Of a DNA stretch of 64,000 nt, positions 12,901 to 44,800 are shown in pieces. Every line of letters starts with the position of its first letter. Within the stretch, counting starts at the first letter, position 1. The notes under the pieces are model-generated. The model did not search any database. It was not told where the DNA came from and saw only the letters and a list, made by a program, of their open reading frames with translations. Origin of the DNA: Strigops habroptila (Eukaryota > Chordata > Aves > Psittaciformes > Psittacidae); assembly GCF_004027225.2 (NCBI RefSeq), contig NC_046360.1, positions 1,848,001 to 1,912,000 of the forward strand, given 5' to 3'. Position numbers and translations under genes: made by a program.

Positions 12901-13549
12901 ATGATTACTCAAAACCAGCCCATCCAGCCACTCAGCTAAGTCGTAATCGAAGCCACCAGTCATCACAAAAAGCACCTTCATATCAGTAACTGTTCACCCC
13001 TATGAAACTCAGTCTGAGTTTGAAATGTATTAGGACTAATTTTATCATGTAGCTGATTCTAGTCATGCTGGTGATCCACTGTTTTCAAACAATCAAGTAT
13101 TGTTCCCATCAGTATTTTACATTATTGTAACGGATTTATCCATACCATTGCTCTCCCACCACCCCCGCCCCCCCAAAAAAAGAAGAGAAATAAAAATACA
13201 TCCCACAACTGCTCAAATAAGGAAAAAACCCAACTAACAGCCATACAGTGAAACAAAGACACTATTTAAAAACCAAATGGATGACAGTCCAACAGTTTGT
13301 GGGATTCAAAACTGACTCTACAAAGTAGTTGTCTACATTGTAGAAAGAATTTCCTTTTATTTGGAAAACGAGCAATTGTAAATCAGGTATTGGAGAGAAG
13401 AGACATCAACAATCTTTAGATGGTCTGAAGTTTGCCTACTGTTGAAGGATTAAAACCGTAAATGAAAAGGTACCAAGCCCTCAGAGTTCACCGTTCATGT
13501 GAAGCTTCTTCCATCTCTTTCTTGACCTTTTTAAAAACCATATTCATTT
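9916..13549 (-). other. PTPN11: PTPN11 terminal exon (3' UTR, exon 16)
   Basis: The exon opens after a clean acceptor (CTTCCTTTTCCAG on the minus strand, AG at 13550-13551). About 200 nt in, it contains the block TTTCTACAATGTAGACAAC followed by TTTGTAGA, which closely matches the human PTPN11 3' UTR as I recall it. There is no long frame on the minus strand. The assumed end is the AATAAA at 9942-9947 (minus strand), with an A11 run 26 nt further on. The exon of about 3.6 kb is close to the roughly 4 kb human UTR. The internal extent is inferred from the absence of another convincing poly(A) site. Confidence 0.7.
9942..9947 (-). terminator. PTPN11: Likely PTPN11 poly(A) signal
   Basis: Read on the minus strand this is AATAAA. 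After 26 nt it is followed by a run of eleven A (9905-9915) and then ten G (9895-9904), a plausible cleavage point with a G-rich downstream element. A second AATAAA (minus strand) at 9874-9879 lies just beyond and could serve as a backup site. Confidence 0.6.
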
Positions 13550-14566
13550 CTGGAAAAGGAAGGGAGAAGAACATAAAGTTATACAGGAAAAGAAAGCAGC
13601 AATTATTTCTTAGCCTGACACGATACAGAAGTGCTCAAGAAAGCCTTAAACTCAACTGAAAGTCTCAAACTGTGCTTATGAACTGTGTGGTACTTTGGCA
13701 GTAGAAGATGAGGCTGTGTATAATCTTGGAGAAGGTCCCTGGACTAAATGGATGAACCACACTTAGAGTTACCAAATAGAAAAGGGAAAATAGGATTTCT
13801 GAGGGCTTTAAAAACACAGGGGTAAAATGATAAAAGGCTTTAGATTACAATCCGAAAGAAATTAATTACTAAAGTAACTATAAATTCAAAGGTTTTCCTT
13901 TGCTGTATTCACAGCCCATTAACCGAAGTATCAGATAAACTTATTAGCTAATAACCTACTCATAACATTCAGTTGTCTGATTGTAAGAACCAAATTATAA
14001 CAGATACTTAAAGTATAAGAAAGAGAATCCACAGATCTCTCTCCCAGCAAATGCAAGGATTTTATTTTTATTAGTATGACAACAATACTACACCAACTGC
14101 TCACATCACACAGGCACAGCAGTAATTGCTCATCCCATCTTTTATGAGGCTGAGTATGAGATTAAGTGTTCTCTGAGTCTCTTTAGACACACACAAATCC
14201 TTACTATCAAGCAGGTTGCTTTTAAAAGACATGGAAACTTCAGGCTGCAGTTGTTACTCATCTTTTGCTAGCGTGCAGAACTTAGTTTCCTGAGCAATAA
14301 AGACTTCCAACTCATGTCACTGGTGAGCCAGGACACGAGAACAAAAGCCAAATTACCAAGTTAATATTCCATGTTGTTTTGCAAGGGTAGACACAGATGC
14401 AACTCAATTAAAATGAGCTTCTGGAATTTAAACACCCCATTGGATTACATGCATTCTGGGCATTAGAAAGTCCTTTCTATAGTTCCTCTCAGTTTGGTTT
14501 TAGGTACATTTTCTCCGAACACCACAAGCCCAGGCTGGATTCCAACTCACTCCTGAACATCCATAC

Positions 14567-37146
<22,580 letters not shown>

Positions 37147-37661
37147 TTTGGCCGGTGGCAGCGGCGGGTCGCCCGGCCGCCCCCCCCCCGACGGCCGCCT
37201 CTCACATGGGGGTTCCGCTCCCCGGCGCGGGCCGCGGCCTACGAGCGCCCTGCAGGGAGCGTGAACAACGGCCGCCTCAGGCCCCGGAGGCGCGCGGCGC
37301 GGCCCGCCCTGCGTCACCCGCCCGCGACGTCATCGCTCTGCGACGACGCCCCGCCCCCCCCTATCGAACCGGGAGGGGCGGGGGCTGCCGGGCCCCTCCC
37401 TCGGTCCGGCCCGGTGCGCTGAAGCGGGCCCCGGTGGTACCGGCCACGGGAGCGGCGTGATCCGTGTCCCGTGTAGCCGGGCAGGGTGGGGTGTTGCCGC
37501 GGAGCTTTACCTCTGCCGCGCCCCGAGCTGGAGGCAGTAGGACTGCCGGCCCCGGAGCCGCTGCCCCGCTGCTGCACGGCGCCCTCGGAGCGCGGCGGGA
37601 GCTCCGGTGTCATGTCCCCCCGGTGAACCGGGGCTGCGCTCGGCCGCCCGCACCTGAACGA

Positions 37662-37680
37662 ACTACAAGTCCCAGAGTGC
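37662..37680 (+). promoter_or_regulatory. ZNF143/THAP11-type site
   Basis: The sequence ACTACAAGTCCCAGAGTGC fits the ACTAYRNNNCCCR promoter motif with the extended TCCCAGNNTGC half recognised by ZNF143. It sits about 35-85 bp upstream of the RPL6 leader exon, a usual distance for this motif at housekeeping promoters. Confidence 0.7.
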
Positions 37681-37696
37681 TCCGCGGCCGGCGCGG

Positions 37697-37704
37697 TGAC
37701 GTCA
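37697..37704. promoter_or_regulatory. Perfect CRE palindrome TGACGTCA
   Basis: This is a full 8-bp CREB/ATF consensus between the ZNF143 site and the RPL6 leader, within a CpG island. Its placement within about 50 bp of the putative RPL6 start favours function, but binding is not shown. Confidence 0.6.
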
Positions 37705-37713
37705 GACGCAGCG

Positions 37714-37765
37714 TTCTCTTTAGGCCATCCGTACCCGGATGTAGGTCCCTTTCCCTCCCCGGAAG
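37714..37765 (+). other. RPL6: RPL6 leader exon (5' UTR) with TOP-like tract
   Basis: The exon ends GGAAG at 37765, before a strong donor GTAAGG. Pyrimidine tracts CTCTTT (37715-37720) and CCCTTTCCCTCCCC (37747-37760) are candidates for the 5' terminal oligopyrimidine start of a ribosomal protein mRNA, so transcription starts in 37714-37750. Splicing to exon 2 gives GGAAG-ATGG, with A at -3 and G at +4. The start of the exon is therefore approximate. Confidence 0.65.
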
Positions 37766-38404
37766 GTAAGGATGGCGGAGCTGCGGCGGGCAGGGCCGGG
37801 ACCCGGTGGGTGTTATCCGCCGTCATCTGCCCTCGGGTGGCTGCGCTAGGCTCGCAGGCCCGGTCCGGCGCCCTCGGGAGGGCGGCAGTGAGGCCCGGGG
37901 ACCGATATGGGGTCGGGATGGAGCGGGAGTTTAAACCGTCTGCAGAGAGGCCGGGCCGCCGGTGGCTGCGGAGGCCGCGCTGGGTCGCGACCCGCTGGGC
38001 CGGAGCCCTCTGGGGCGCAGCCGTGCCCAGGCGAGAACCGGGAGCCGGACTCGGTGGGGCGGGAGCTGGGGGCCTCGGCACGGCCGAGCGGTCACTGCCC
38101 GGAGAAGGCCGGCAGGGTCCCGAGCAGGGGTGGCTGTGCCCCGAGCGCGGCGAGCCCTTACTTGGGCTCCCTAATTCGGGGGCTTGGGGGCATTTGGTGA
38201 GCTTGGAGCCGCTCTAACTCGCATAGAGGAGGGTTTGTGTTATGGATGAAAACAGAACGGGGTTTGACTGTGCAGGGACTTGTCTGGCACGGCTGTGAGT
38301 GGCTGCTGGCTGCCAGGGCCGTGCAGAGGATCGAGTTAGGCTCTTTGTTTTGTTCCTGCACACCTTGTGACAAGTCCCGGTTTGGGTTTGGTTTGGATCT
38401 GCAG

Positions 38405-38656
38405 ATGGCGGGTGAGAAAGCGGCCGCTGAGAAAAAGCCAGGCGAGAAAAAGCCGGCCAAGAAAAAGCCGGGTGAGAAGAAGCCACTGGAGCAGAAGCCA
38501 ATCCAGAAAGATGGAGGAGAGAAGAAGAAGAAGGTTAAGAAGCATCATGCCAGCCGGAACCCTGTCCTGGCCCGGGGCATCGGGAGGTATTCCCGGTCGG
38601 CCATGTACGCCAGGAAAGCGCTGTACAAGCGCAAGTACACCGCTCCAGAAACAAGG
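38405..38656 (+). CDS. RPL6: RPL6 exon 2 (residues 1-84)
   Basis: The ATG directly follows the acceptor (GATCTGCAG). The exon encodes the basic tail, then [20 protein letters not shown] and [18 protein letters not shown]. The donor is AGG/GTAGGA, in phase 0. Confidence 0.97.
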
Positions 38657-41600
38657 GTAGGACAATAAACACTGTGTTCAAACTGTCAAGTTTCTCAGGG
38701 TGATTTTGGTTTGAAATGTCACGTTTTCCCTTTTCTTCACCTATAGATAGAAAAGAAGAAGAAAGAGAAGCCCCGCACGACCATCACCAAGCCGGTGGGG
38801 GGGGACAAGAACGGAGGCAGCCGCGTGGTGAAAATCCGCAAAATGGTAAGAAAAAGGCCACGGGTCAATGCTGTCATTTGTGGCTTTGGCCGGATGCAGC
38901 TCTGGGCTGGGGCAGCGCAGGGGAGCTTGGAGGATGGTTGGTAGGCAGGAGTGTGTCCTGCTGTTGGTGTTGCTGTGCTGTATTGGAAACATGTCCAGGG
39001 GAGGCCACGGAGCTGCTGCGAGGGCTGGAGCAGCTCTGCTCTGGAGCCAGGCTGAGAGAGCTGGGCTGGGTCAGCCTGGAGAAGAGAAGGCTCCTGAAGG
39101 TGAGACCTTAGAGCAGCTCCAGTGCCTAAAGGGGCTACAGGAAACCTGGAGAGGGGCTTTGGACAAGGGCCTGTCGGGACAGGACAAGCGGAGTGGGTTT
39201 AACCTGCCAGAGGGGAGATGGAGATGAGCTCTGAGGCAGAAGCTCTTCCCTGTGAGGGAGCTGAGGCGCTGGCACAGGGTGCCCAGAGAAGCTGTGGCTG
39301 CCCCATCCTTGGCAGGGTTCAAGGCCAGGTTGGACACAGGGGCTTGGAGCAACCTGCTCTAGTGGAAGGTGTCCCTGCCCATGGCAGGGGTTGGAACTGG
39401 ATGAGCTTTAAGGTCCCTTCCAGCCCAAACCATGCTGTGATTCTATGATATGATTCCATTTCACTGTTGCATAATTGTACAGAAAATACTTCGTGTGTTC
39501 CTAAAATGCCAGCTGCAGCGGAAAAAAATCTTTCCAAAAGGGATTCTACCTCTTACAAGAGGAAGAACCTAAACTGCCCCAAAAGCTTTTTCTCCTGTGG
39601 CATGCAGGGTGGTACAACAGTTTGCTCCTCTCTCCAGCCCAGGTATTATCCCACCGAGGATGTTCCTCGCAAGCTTTTGAGTCATGGCAAGAAGCCCTTC
39701 AGCCAGCACAAGAGGCGGCTGAGGGCCTCCATCACTCCAGGGACTGTTCTGATCCTGCTGACCGGTCGTCACAGAGGCAAGGTAAGCCAGAGCTTCGTCC
39801 TGCTCGCTCTCAGTGGCTTTTGCATCATTTCTGTGCTGAACCTGTTCTGGCTGAGCAGAGGCATCTTAAATTCACCAGCTGATTTCATGGGATGCTGCTC
39901 GGCCACTAGACATGAACCTGCACATCTGTTGTGAATTCTGTCTTGGTGCTTTTTCCTCATCCTGCCTTTAGGGGAAGCAGTTGTTAAACTCATGTTGTTC
40001 CACACAGAGCTGGAAGTAAAACAGGCTAGCCCAGTGGATTAGACAAACGAGAGGAGTTCTGCTGAGTAGCAAAGAAGTGTGCAGGCTCATGGCACGCTAA
40101 ACTGGCATCCTTTATTTTCTGGAATTATTTGGCTTTGATGTCCTGTTACTGAAAAGAAGGCTGTTTGGAGATGGAAAACTTGACCAGAAAGAATAAAATG
40201 CAAGTGGGGGATGGCTCTGGCCATGGGGTACTTTGTGGTGCCCTTCTGGTTTTTATGTAGTTCCTGCCTTTAACTTGTACCAAGGATTAGGCTGACGGGA
40301 TGTCTGGTGTCCTGTAGAATAGGCCAAGGTTCATAAACATACTCACTGGCTTTGCTCAGCCTTGACTGATGAAGAGTGTGAAGAGTCAGGATCTGTTGTA
40401 GATGAGGTATCTCTGGCACCGCTGTGCTCTGGGAAGTGTTGGTAGCTCAGCTTGCCCAGTGGTTGCATCTCTGGGTGGGTTGTTGATGCTTGTACAGTGA
40501 CAGGGCCGGGTGTGGGCACGGTCCCTGTTTGGCTGCAGTATTTCAGAGCTGGGGCCTGATGTCACGTCTCTTCTCTTTGCAGCGTGTCGTCTTCTTGAAG
40601 CAGCTCGATACCGGCCTTTTGCTTGTTACAGGTAAAAAACTTCTACATAAGGGCGATGATGAGGTTTTGTTCGTTTGGGGGAGGTCTGTGCCTTTGGGTT
40701 GTTTGGGTGTTTGTTTTGTAAGCTCCAGTTTGTTTCTGGGGTCAGTAGCGCTACAGATCTGCATGAGGGTTGTTTGGCTCATCATGTGTTCGCTTACCTA
40801 CATGGAATCACGTTTTGTGACCTTCCAGGGGGTGGAGGGGAGATAATGAAGCTTCTGGAAGAGATCAGGAAGAGTTATCTGGCTTCTCTAGAGGCTGTGC
40901 AACAGGCTTTGTTGATAGTTTGATATTAGTTGTAGCTATCTCTGAAGAAACAGTCACGAAATTCAACATAGAAGCAGCGGTTGTTGCCAGGAAAGCTGAC
41001 CTTGGTCTCTCTTCTGGTCTTCCTCTGCCTTTAGGACCCTTGGTTGTCAATCGTGTCCCTCTGCGTAGGGCCCATCAGAAATTTGTTATTGCTACATCTA
41101 CAAAGGTGGATATCTCTGGAGTAAAAATTCCCAAGCATCTCACTGATGCATACTTCAAGAAGAAGAGGCTGCGGAAGCCCAAGCACCAGGAAGGCGAGAT
41201 CTTTGACACTGAGAAAGAAGTAAGGAACATGATTGTTTCTTCTTTCCAAGTGCCTTTGTTATGTAAAGCCAGGCTGGAAGGGGGAAATCCCATTAAACAA
41301 ATGGACAATGGAATTTTAAGTGGCCCTCAGTAAGCGGGATAATGCCATTAAAATAAATTAATCTGGCAGCATTGAGATAAACCGCTTTTAAACTCGGACG
41401 TTCTTTCCTTCTTGTACCTGAGCAGAACAGCAGCAGTGGTAACTCCAGGTAAAGATCTTTTTTGACCGAGAAACAACTTCGCTGTTTGTGAACAGTGTGT
41501 TGCTGGCTCCAATATCAGCAGCGGGAGCCAAAGAGTGGCTCCGGTTCTCCCTACCACCTCCGGTCTCCTGCCGCCTTATTTAGAACAAATAGAGACAAGA

Positions 41601-41848
41601 TTCCTTGAAAATGCCGGAACTGGGGGTTTGCCCTGAATTTTCTCATTCCTTGGAAGGGTCTGCAGGATTTTAACATTGTTCTTTGTACTTTCTAGAAATA
41701 CGAGATAACGGAGCAGCGCAAGTCGGACCAGAAGGCGGTGGATTCCCAGATCCTGGCGCGAATCAAGAAGGTGCCTCAGCTCCGTGGGTACCTGCGTTCT
41801 ACATTCTGTCTCTCAAATGGAGTCTATCCTCACAAATTGGTGTTCTAA
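38405..41848 (+). CDS. RPL6: Ribosomal protein L6 (eL6), whole coding region, six coding exons
   Basis: L6 is a structural protein of the cytosolic 60S subunit. The spliced product is 293 residues (human 288). It has a lysine-rich tail at about 1-60, with EKKPG-type repeats, and a linker rich in basic residues. The conserved L6e domain is at about 115-293, with the SH3-like segment from [20 protein letters not shown] to LLLVTGPLV. The end [19 protein letters not shown] matches the family C-terminus with small changes. The six coding exons are 252, 99, 144, 49, 185 and 153 nt, all with GT/AG junctions. The gene is intact and has introns, so it is not a processed copy. The tail is longer and differs from mammals in repeat number, as is common for L6. 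Confidence 0.98.
38747..38845 (+). CDS. RPL6: RPL6 exon 3 (residues 85-117)
   Basis: This 99-nt, phase-0 exon encodes [20 protein letters not shown], then [13 protein letters not shown]. The acceptor is CTATAG and the donor ATG/GTAAGA. Confidence 0.97.
39001..39456 (+). mobile_element. CR1 LINE 3' tail inside RPL6 intron 3
   Basis: This is the longest young CR1 copy in the window, about 450 bp. It starts at gaggccacggagctgctgcg and passes through gtcagcctggagaagagaag, gagaggggctttggacaagg and the common 3' blocks to ATTCTATGATATGATTCC. It is in the sense orientation of RPL6 and occupies more than half of intron 3 (38846-39637). Confidence 0.95.
39638..39781 (+). CDS. RPL6: RPL6 exon 4 (residues 118-165)
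   Basis: This 144-nt exon encodes [20 protein letters not shown], then [20 protein letters not shown] and LTGRHRGK. It is in phase 0 at both ends, with acceptor TCTCCAG and donor AAG/GTAAGC. Confidence 0.97.
39782..40582 (+). other. RPL6: RPL6 intron 4, no snoRNA confirmed
   Basis: This 801-nt intron was read for snoRNA boxes because ribosomal protein introns often host them. A TGATGA C-box-like element at 40367-40372 lacks a matching CTGA D box and terminal stem, so no RNA is called. The other introns are 37766-38404, 38657-38746, 38846-39637, 40632-41034 and 41220-41695. Of these only the CR1 in intron 3 is notable. Confidence 0.6.
40583..40631 (+). CDS. RPL6: RPL6 exon 5 (residues 166-182)
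   Basis: This 49-nt exon encodes [16 protein letters not shown] plus the first base of G182. The acceptor is TCTTTGCAG and the donor is ACAG/GTAAAA. Confidence 0.97.
41035..41219 (+). CDS. RPL6: RPL6 exon 6 (residues 182-243)
   Basis: This 185-nt exon encodes [20 protein letters not shown], then [20 protein letters not shown] and [20 protein letters not shown] before KE. The donor is GAA/GTAAGG. Confidence 0.97.
41696..41848 (+). CDS. RPL6: RPL6 exon 7 (residues 244-293, stop)
   Basis: This 153-nt exon encodes [20 protein letters not shown], then [20 protein letters not shown] and [10 protein letters not shown], followed by TAA (41846-41848). Human has VFALT where this bird has TFCLS. The 3' UTR is very short. 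Confidence 0.97.
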   Translation, partial: KYEITEQRKSDQKAVDSQILARIKKVPQLRGYLRSTFCLSNGVYPHKLVF

Positions 41849-41867
41849 CTGCCCTGAAAGCACCACA

Positions 41868-41873
41868 TTAAAT
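41868..41873 (+). terminator. RPL6: RPL6 poly(A) signal ATTAAA
   Basis: The common variant hexamer ATTAAA lies 19 nt after the stop codon, giving the very short 3' UTR usual for ribosomal protein mRNAs. Cleavage is expected within about 10-30 nt after it. Confidence 0.75.
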
Positions 41874-44800
41874 TTGAAGGAAAACCCAGGATCTCTGCTG
41901 TCTTCATTGCAATCTGTGATAGAACATGTTGCAATGCATGTTTAATGGGTAGGAAAACTGCTTGTGGCATGGAATTCTGAAGGGCTCGATGTAGATGACT
42001 AGGATTTAGAGTGGTGAAGGTTCTGGTTGGTTTTGGTTTGTAGTTGTTGGGGCTTTTTAATACTAGTATAAACAGGAATTCAGCTTTCTTACCTGAATAA
42101 ATTGGGGAGGTAGAAATGGGCAAAGTAAAACCAATAGATTTTGTTTTGGACAGTGGATAAGGTACTGGGTTGACTCCCACCCATTGCAGAATAAAATCCA
42201 GCCCAGTGTCTATGCTGGAGGATTTCTCTGCACCCTTCCTGTGCCGAAACCAGTGCTTTAGGTACCTCTTGTGAAGAAGCACGTCTTGGTGATAAACCAC
42301 TGCTGGGTGATAACTCCTGAGCATCCTACAGGGAGTGTACAGTGGGGTTGAGAGGAGCAGCTTTGATCCATCAATCACCACATAAACCTCAGGAAATACA
42401 GCAACTTCTCAGAGCTAGGCCTTGCAGTTTAAAGGGGAAACACTGGGAATACTCTGTGCAGGGTAACTTACAATCCCCAGAACCAAAACAAAATTCGGAA
42501 TGTATGTCCCTTCCCAAATCCCATCTTTATTTCCTATTCTTTGTTTATCCATGTGGGATGTAACACTTTTAATCAGGAAGAATGCTACCTGCTTTGATCG
42601 AAAAGTAAAAGCATCATTCCCAATTCCATAGGCTCAGAAATGAGTTAAATTCCAGAAGCTGTTTCTTTGAAAGTATTCTCCTATCAGGGTAACTTCCAGA
42701 GTCTCAACAAATTTTCTATCTCAAAACCTGGCAGGAAGGAGATGAGAAGGTCCTGTCTGGTTTCTTTATCTGTTGAGGTCAGGTATCAGATACTGGGAAG
42801 AGGATGCTCAGGCAGCAATAGCTCTGCTCTTACAAGGACTGAGGAGGTACAGACTTAACAAACCTGGCATGCTCCGGCTCTTCCTTAGCCAGCCTTAGAC
42901 AGGAACCGAGGCTTATGTAATGGCACCATCTGTCTTCCTATTAATTCTTAGCTGAAAGTAGCCAGTGGGGTCAGACTTGACAGGGAGTAAAGATTTCATC
43001 AAATTCATGCCAGCTTCAAGAAAAGGGAGTGATAGAACCTCACTGAAGTGGGGGCCTCAATGTTACACACCAGCCACGCTTGCTGGGGAGGAGGAATCAC
43101 AATTGGAGTGCTCCAGAGCCAGTGAAGAAGCTCCCATGCCTGCGGAATACCGGGCTCAGTGGATCCCCACACCAAGGCATCTTCAGAGCTGATGCTGGCT
43201 GGTGGTGCAGGGTACAGAAGCTTTTAACACTGGTCACTCTTCCACCATCTTCCTCTTGGTAATTAACATTAAATGTTAATGGGGTTCAGCAGAGGGAGCC
43301 AGGGAGCAAGCTCTGCCCGGTGCAGCACTCCTGGCCCGTGGGCTGGCTGCATGTCTCCTGCGGCTCTCTGTGATGTAGCTGCCCCAGAAGGGTGTTTTTG
43401 TTCTTCCCTGTCACTGGAACTATGACTGATGAGGTACATCTTGTGTTGTATATGGATAATGTTGTACGTGGATAAAGTCAGAGGTTTCTTTAGCTGACAT
43501 GAGCTTTTACTGCAGTGGTTGGACTGGCCTGTTTACATAAATCAGCTCTAAGAAGATACACAAGTGTTGTGTGCATCTCGCTGCCAGGACCGAGATACGT
43601 TTACTGATACTTAAAAATCTTAACCCAATATGCTTAGAAAGCTCACTTCTAGTAAAAGTTGTATATGGAAACACTTAAACAAGAAAAGTCCCAAACCAGC
43701 AAGTAAACATCTTGATCAAAATAGTCTGCAGCAAACCAAGATGTGATCACACAGTTGCAGTCTAAGAGAACAGGTAAGAGGTGCTAGTGCTTCAGTCATC
43801 CCTTCCCCTCCAGGAACAGAGGTTGTAGTAACAACACAGCCCTGTGGGGCAGCCTAAGAGTAACGAGGCATTTAGATACAATGATGTTTTCTATAATTAT
43901 TGATTACTCTGACATGTTCCTTGTTTGTGTCTCAGAAGACATGAAATGATACTTGGAACCATTAACCTTGTTTACAGAAGGGGAGGCTCTGGCTGCCAGC
44001 GTGCTGTCAGGAAGTGATGTGGTAATGTAATTTAGTTGTCTTAACAGGTCCTGGTGTGCAGAAACAGTCCCACGTGCTGCCAGTGCCTCCCTTGCCCCGG
44101 TCCTGTCCTGTCTGACTAGTGGTGAGCAGTAACAACCCTGTGAGGTGGGGAGAGAGGAAGGAATGAATATTTTTGTTTAGATCCTGAACTGAGTCACCGT
44201 GGGACCAGCTGAATGCTGGTGGTGACACAAAGGAGGGTGGGAGCAGGCCTGTTCCCAGGGGCACTGGATGATAAGTCAGATTTTAACACCAAATGATGCT
44301 TTCATGATGCTGAGCAGCTCCTCAGCTCTGCTGCAGAAAATGGAGCTGGCAAAGCCCGTGTCTGCGTCAGGATTGGTGCTGGTGGACAGCTGTGACTTGT
44401 CTCACTCCTAACCTCGGAAATATTTTCCTGGAGTTCTGTGATATCTTGGCTTTTTTTCTGAACTGCTCTGAGGTAATGGGTGGAAAAGTGGAAAAACAAG
44501 GAGCGGCCAGATAACCGACACAAAGTGAATATTCAGAAGGATTGTTTGATCTAGATAATGCTGCCCGCTACCTGAAAAATACTTCCACCACATAAAGAGC
44601 TTTTGTGCGTGTTCTCGCTGTCCCGCGGCGTTTCTCATTCTGAGCATGTAACCAGCTCTGCAGTCCTGGCTCGCTGAGTCATTGCTTTTCCCTGTGCAGC
44701 CCCCACAGCAGAAGCTGGAGACATCCAAAGCCTCCCTCACCCAATCAAAAGTGCTGGAGATGTGTGGCTCCAAAAATAGTGACAGACTCAACCACAGCAG

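Noticed and set aside
40367-40372. C-box-like TGATGA in RPL6 intron 4 as a possible C/D snoRNA
   Set aside because: No CTGA D box at a suitable distance and no terminal stem.
41845-42381. 178-codon minus-strand frame just after RPL6
   Set aside because: It overlaps the RPL6 3' end in antisense, with no recognisable domain or regulatory signals.
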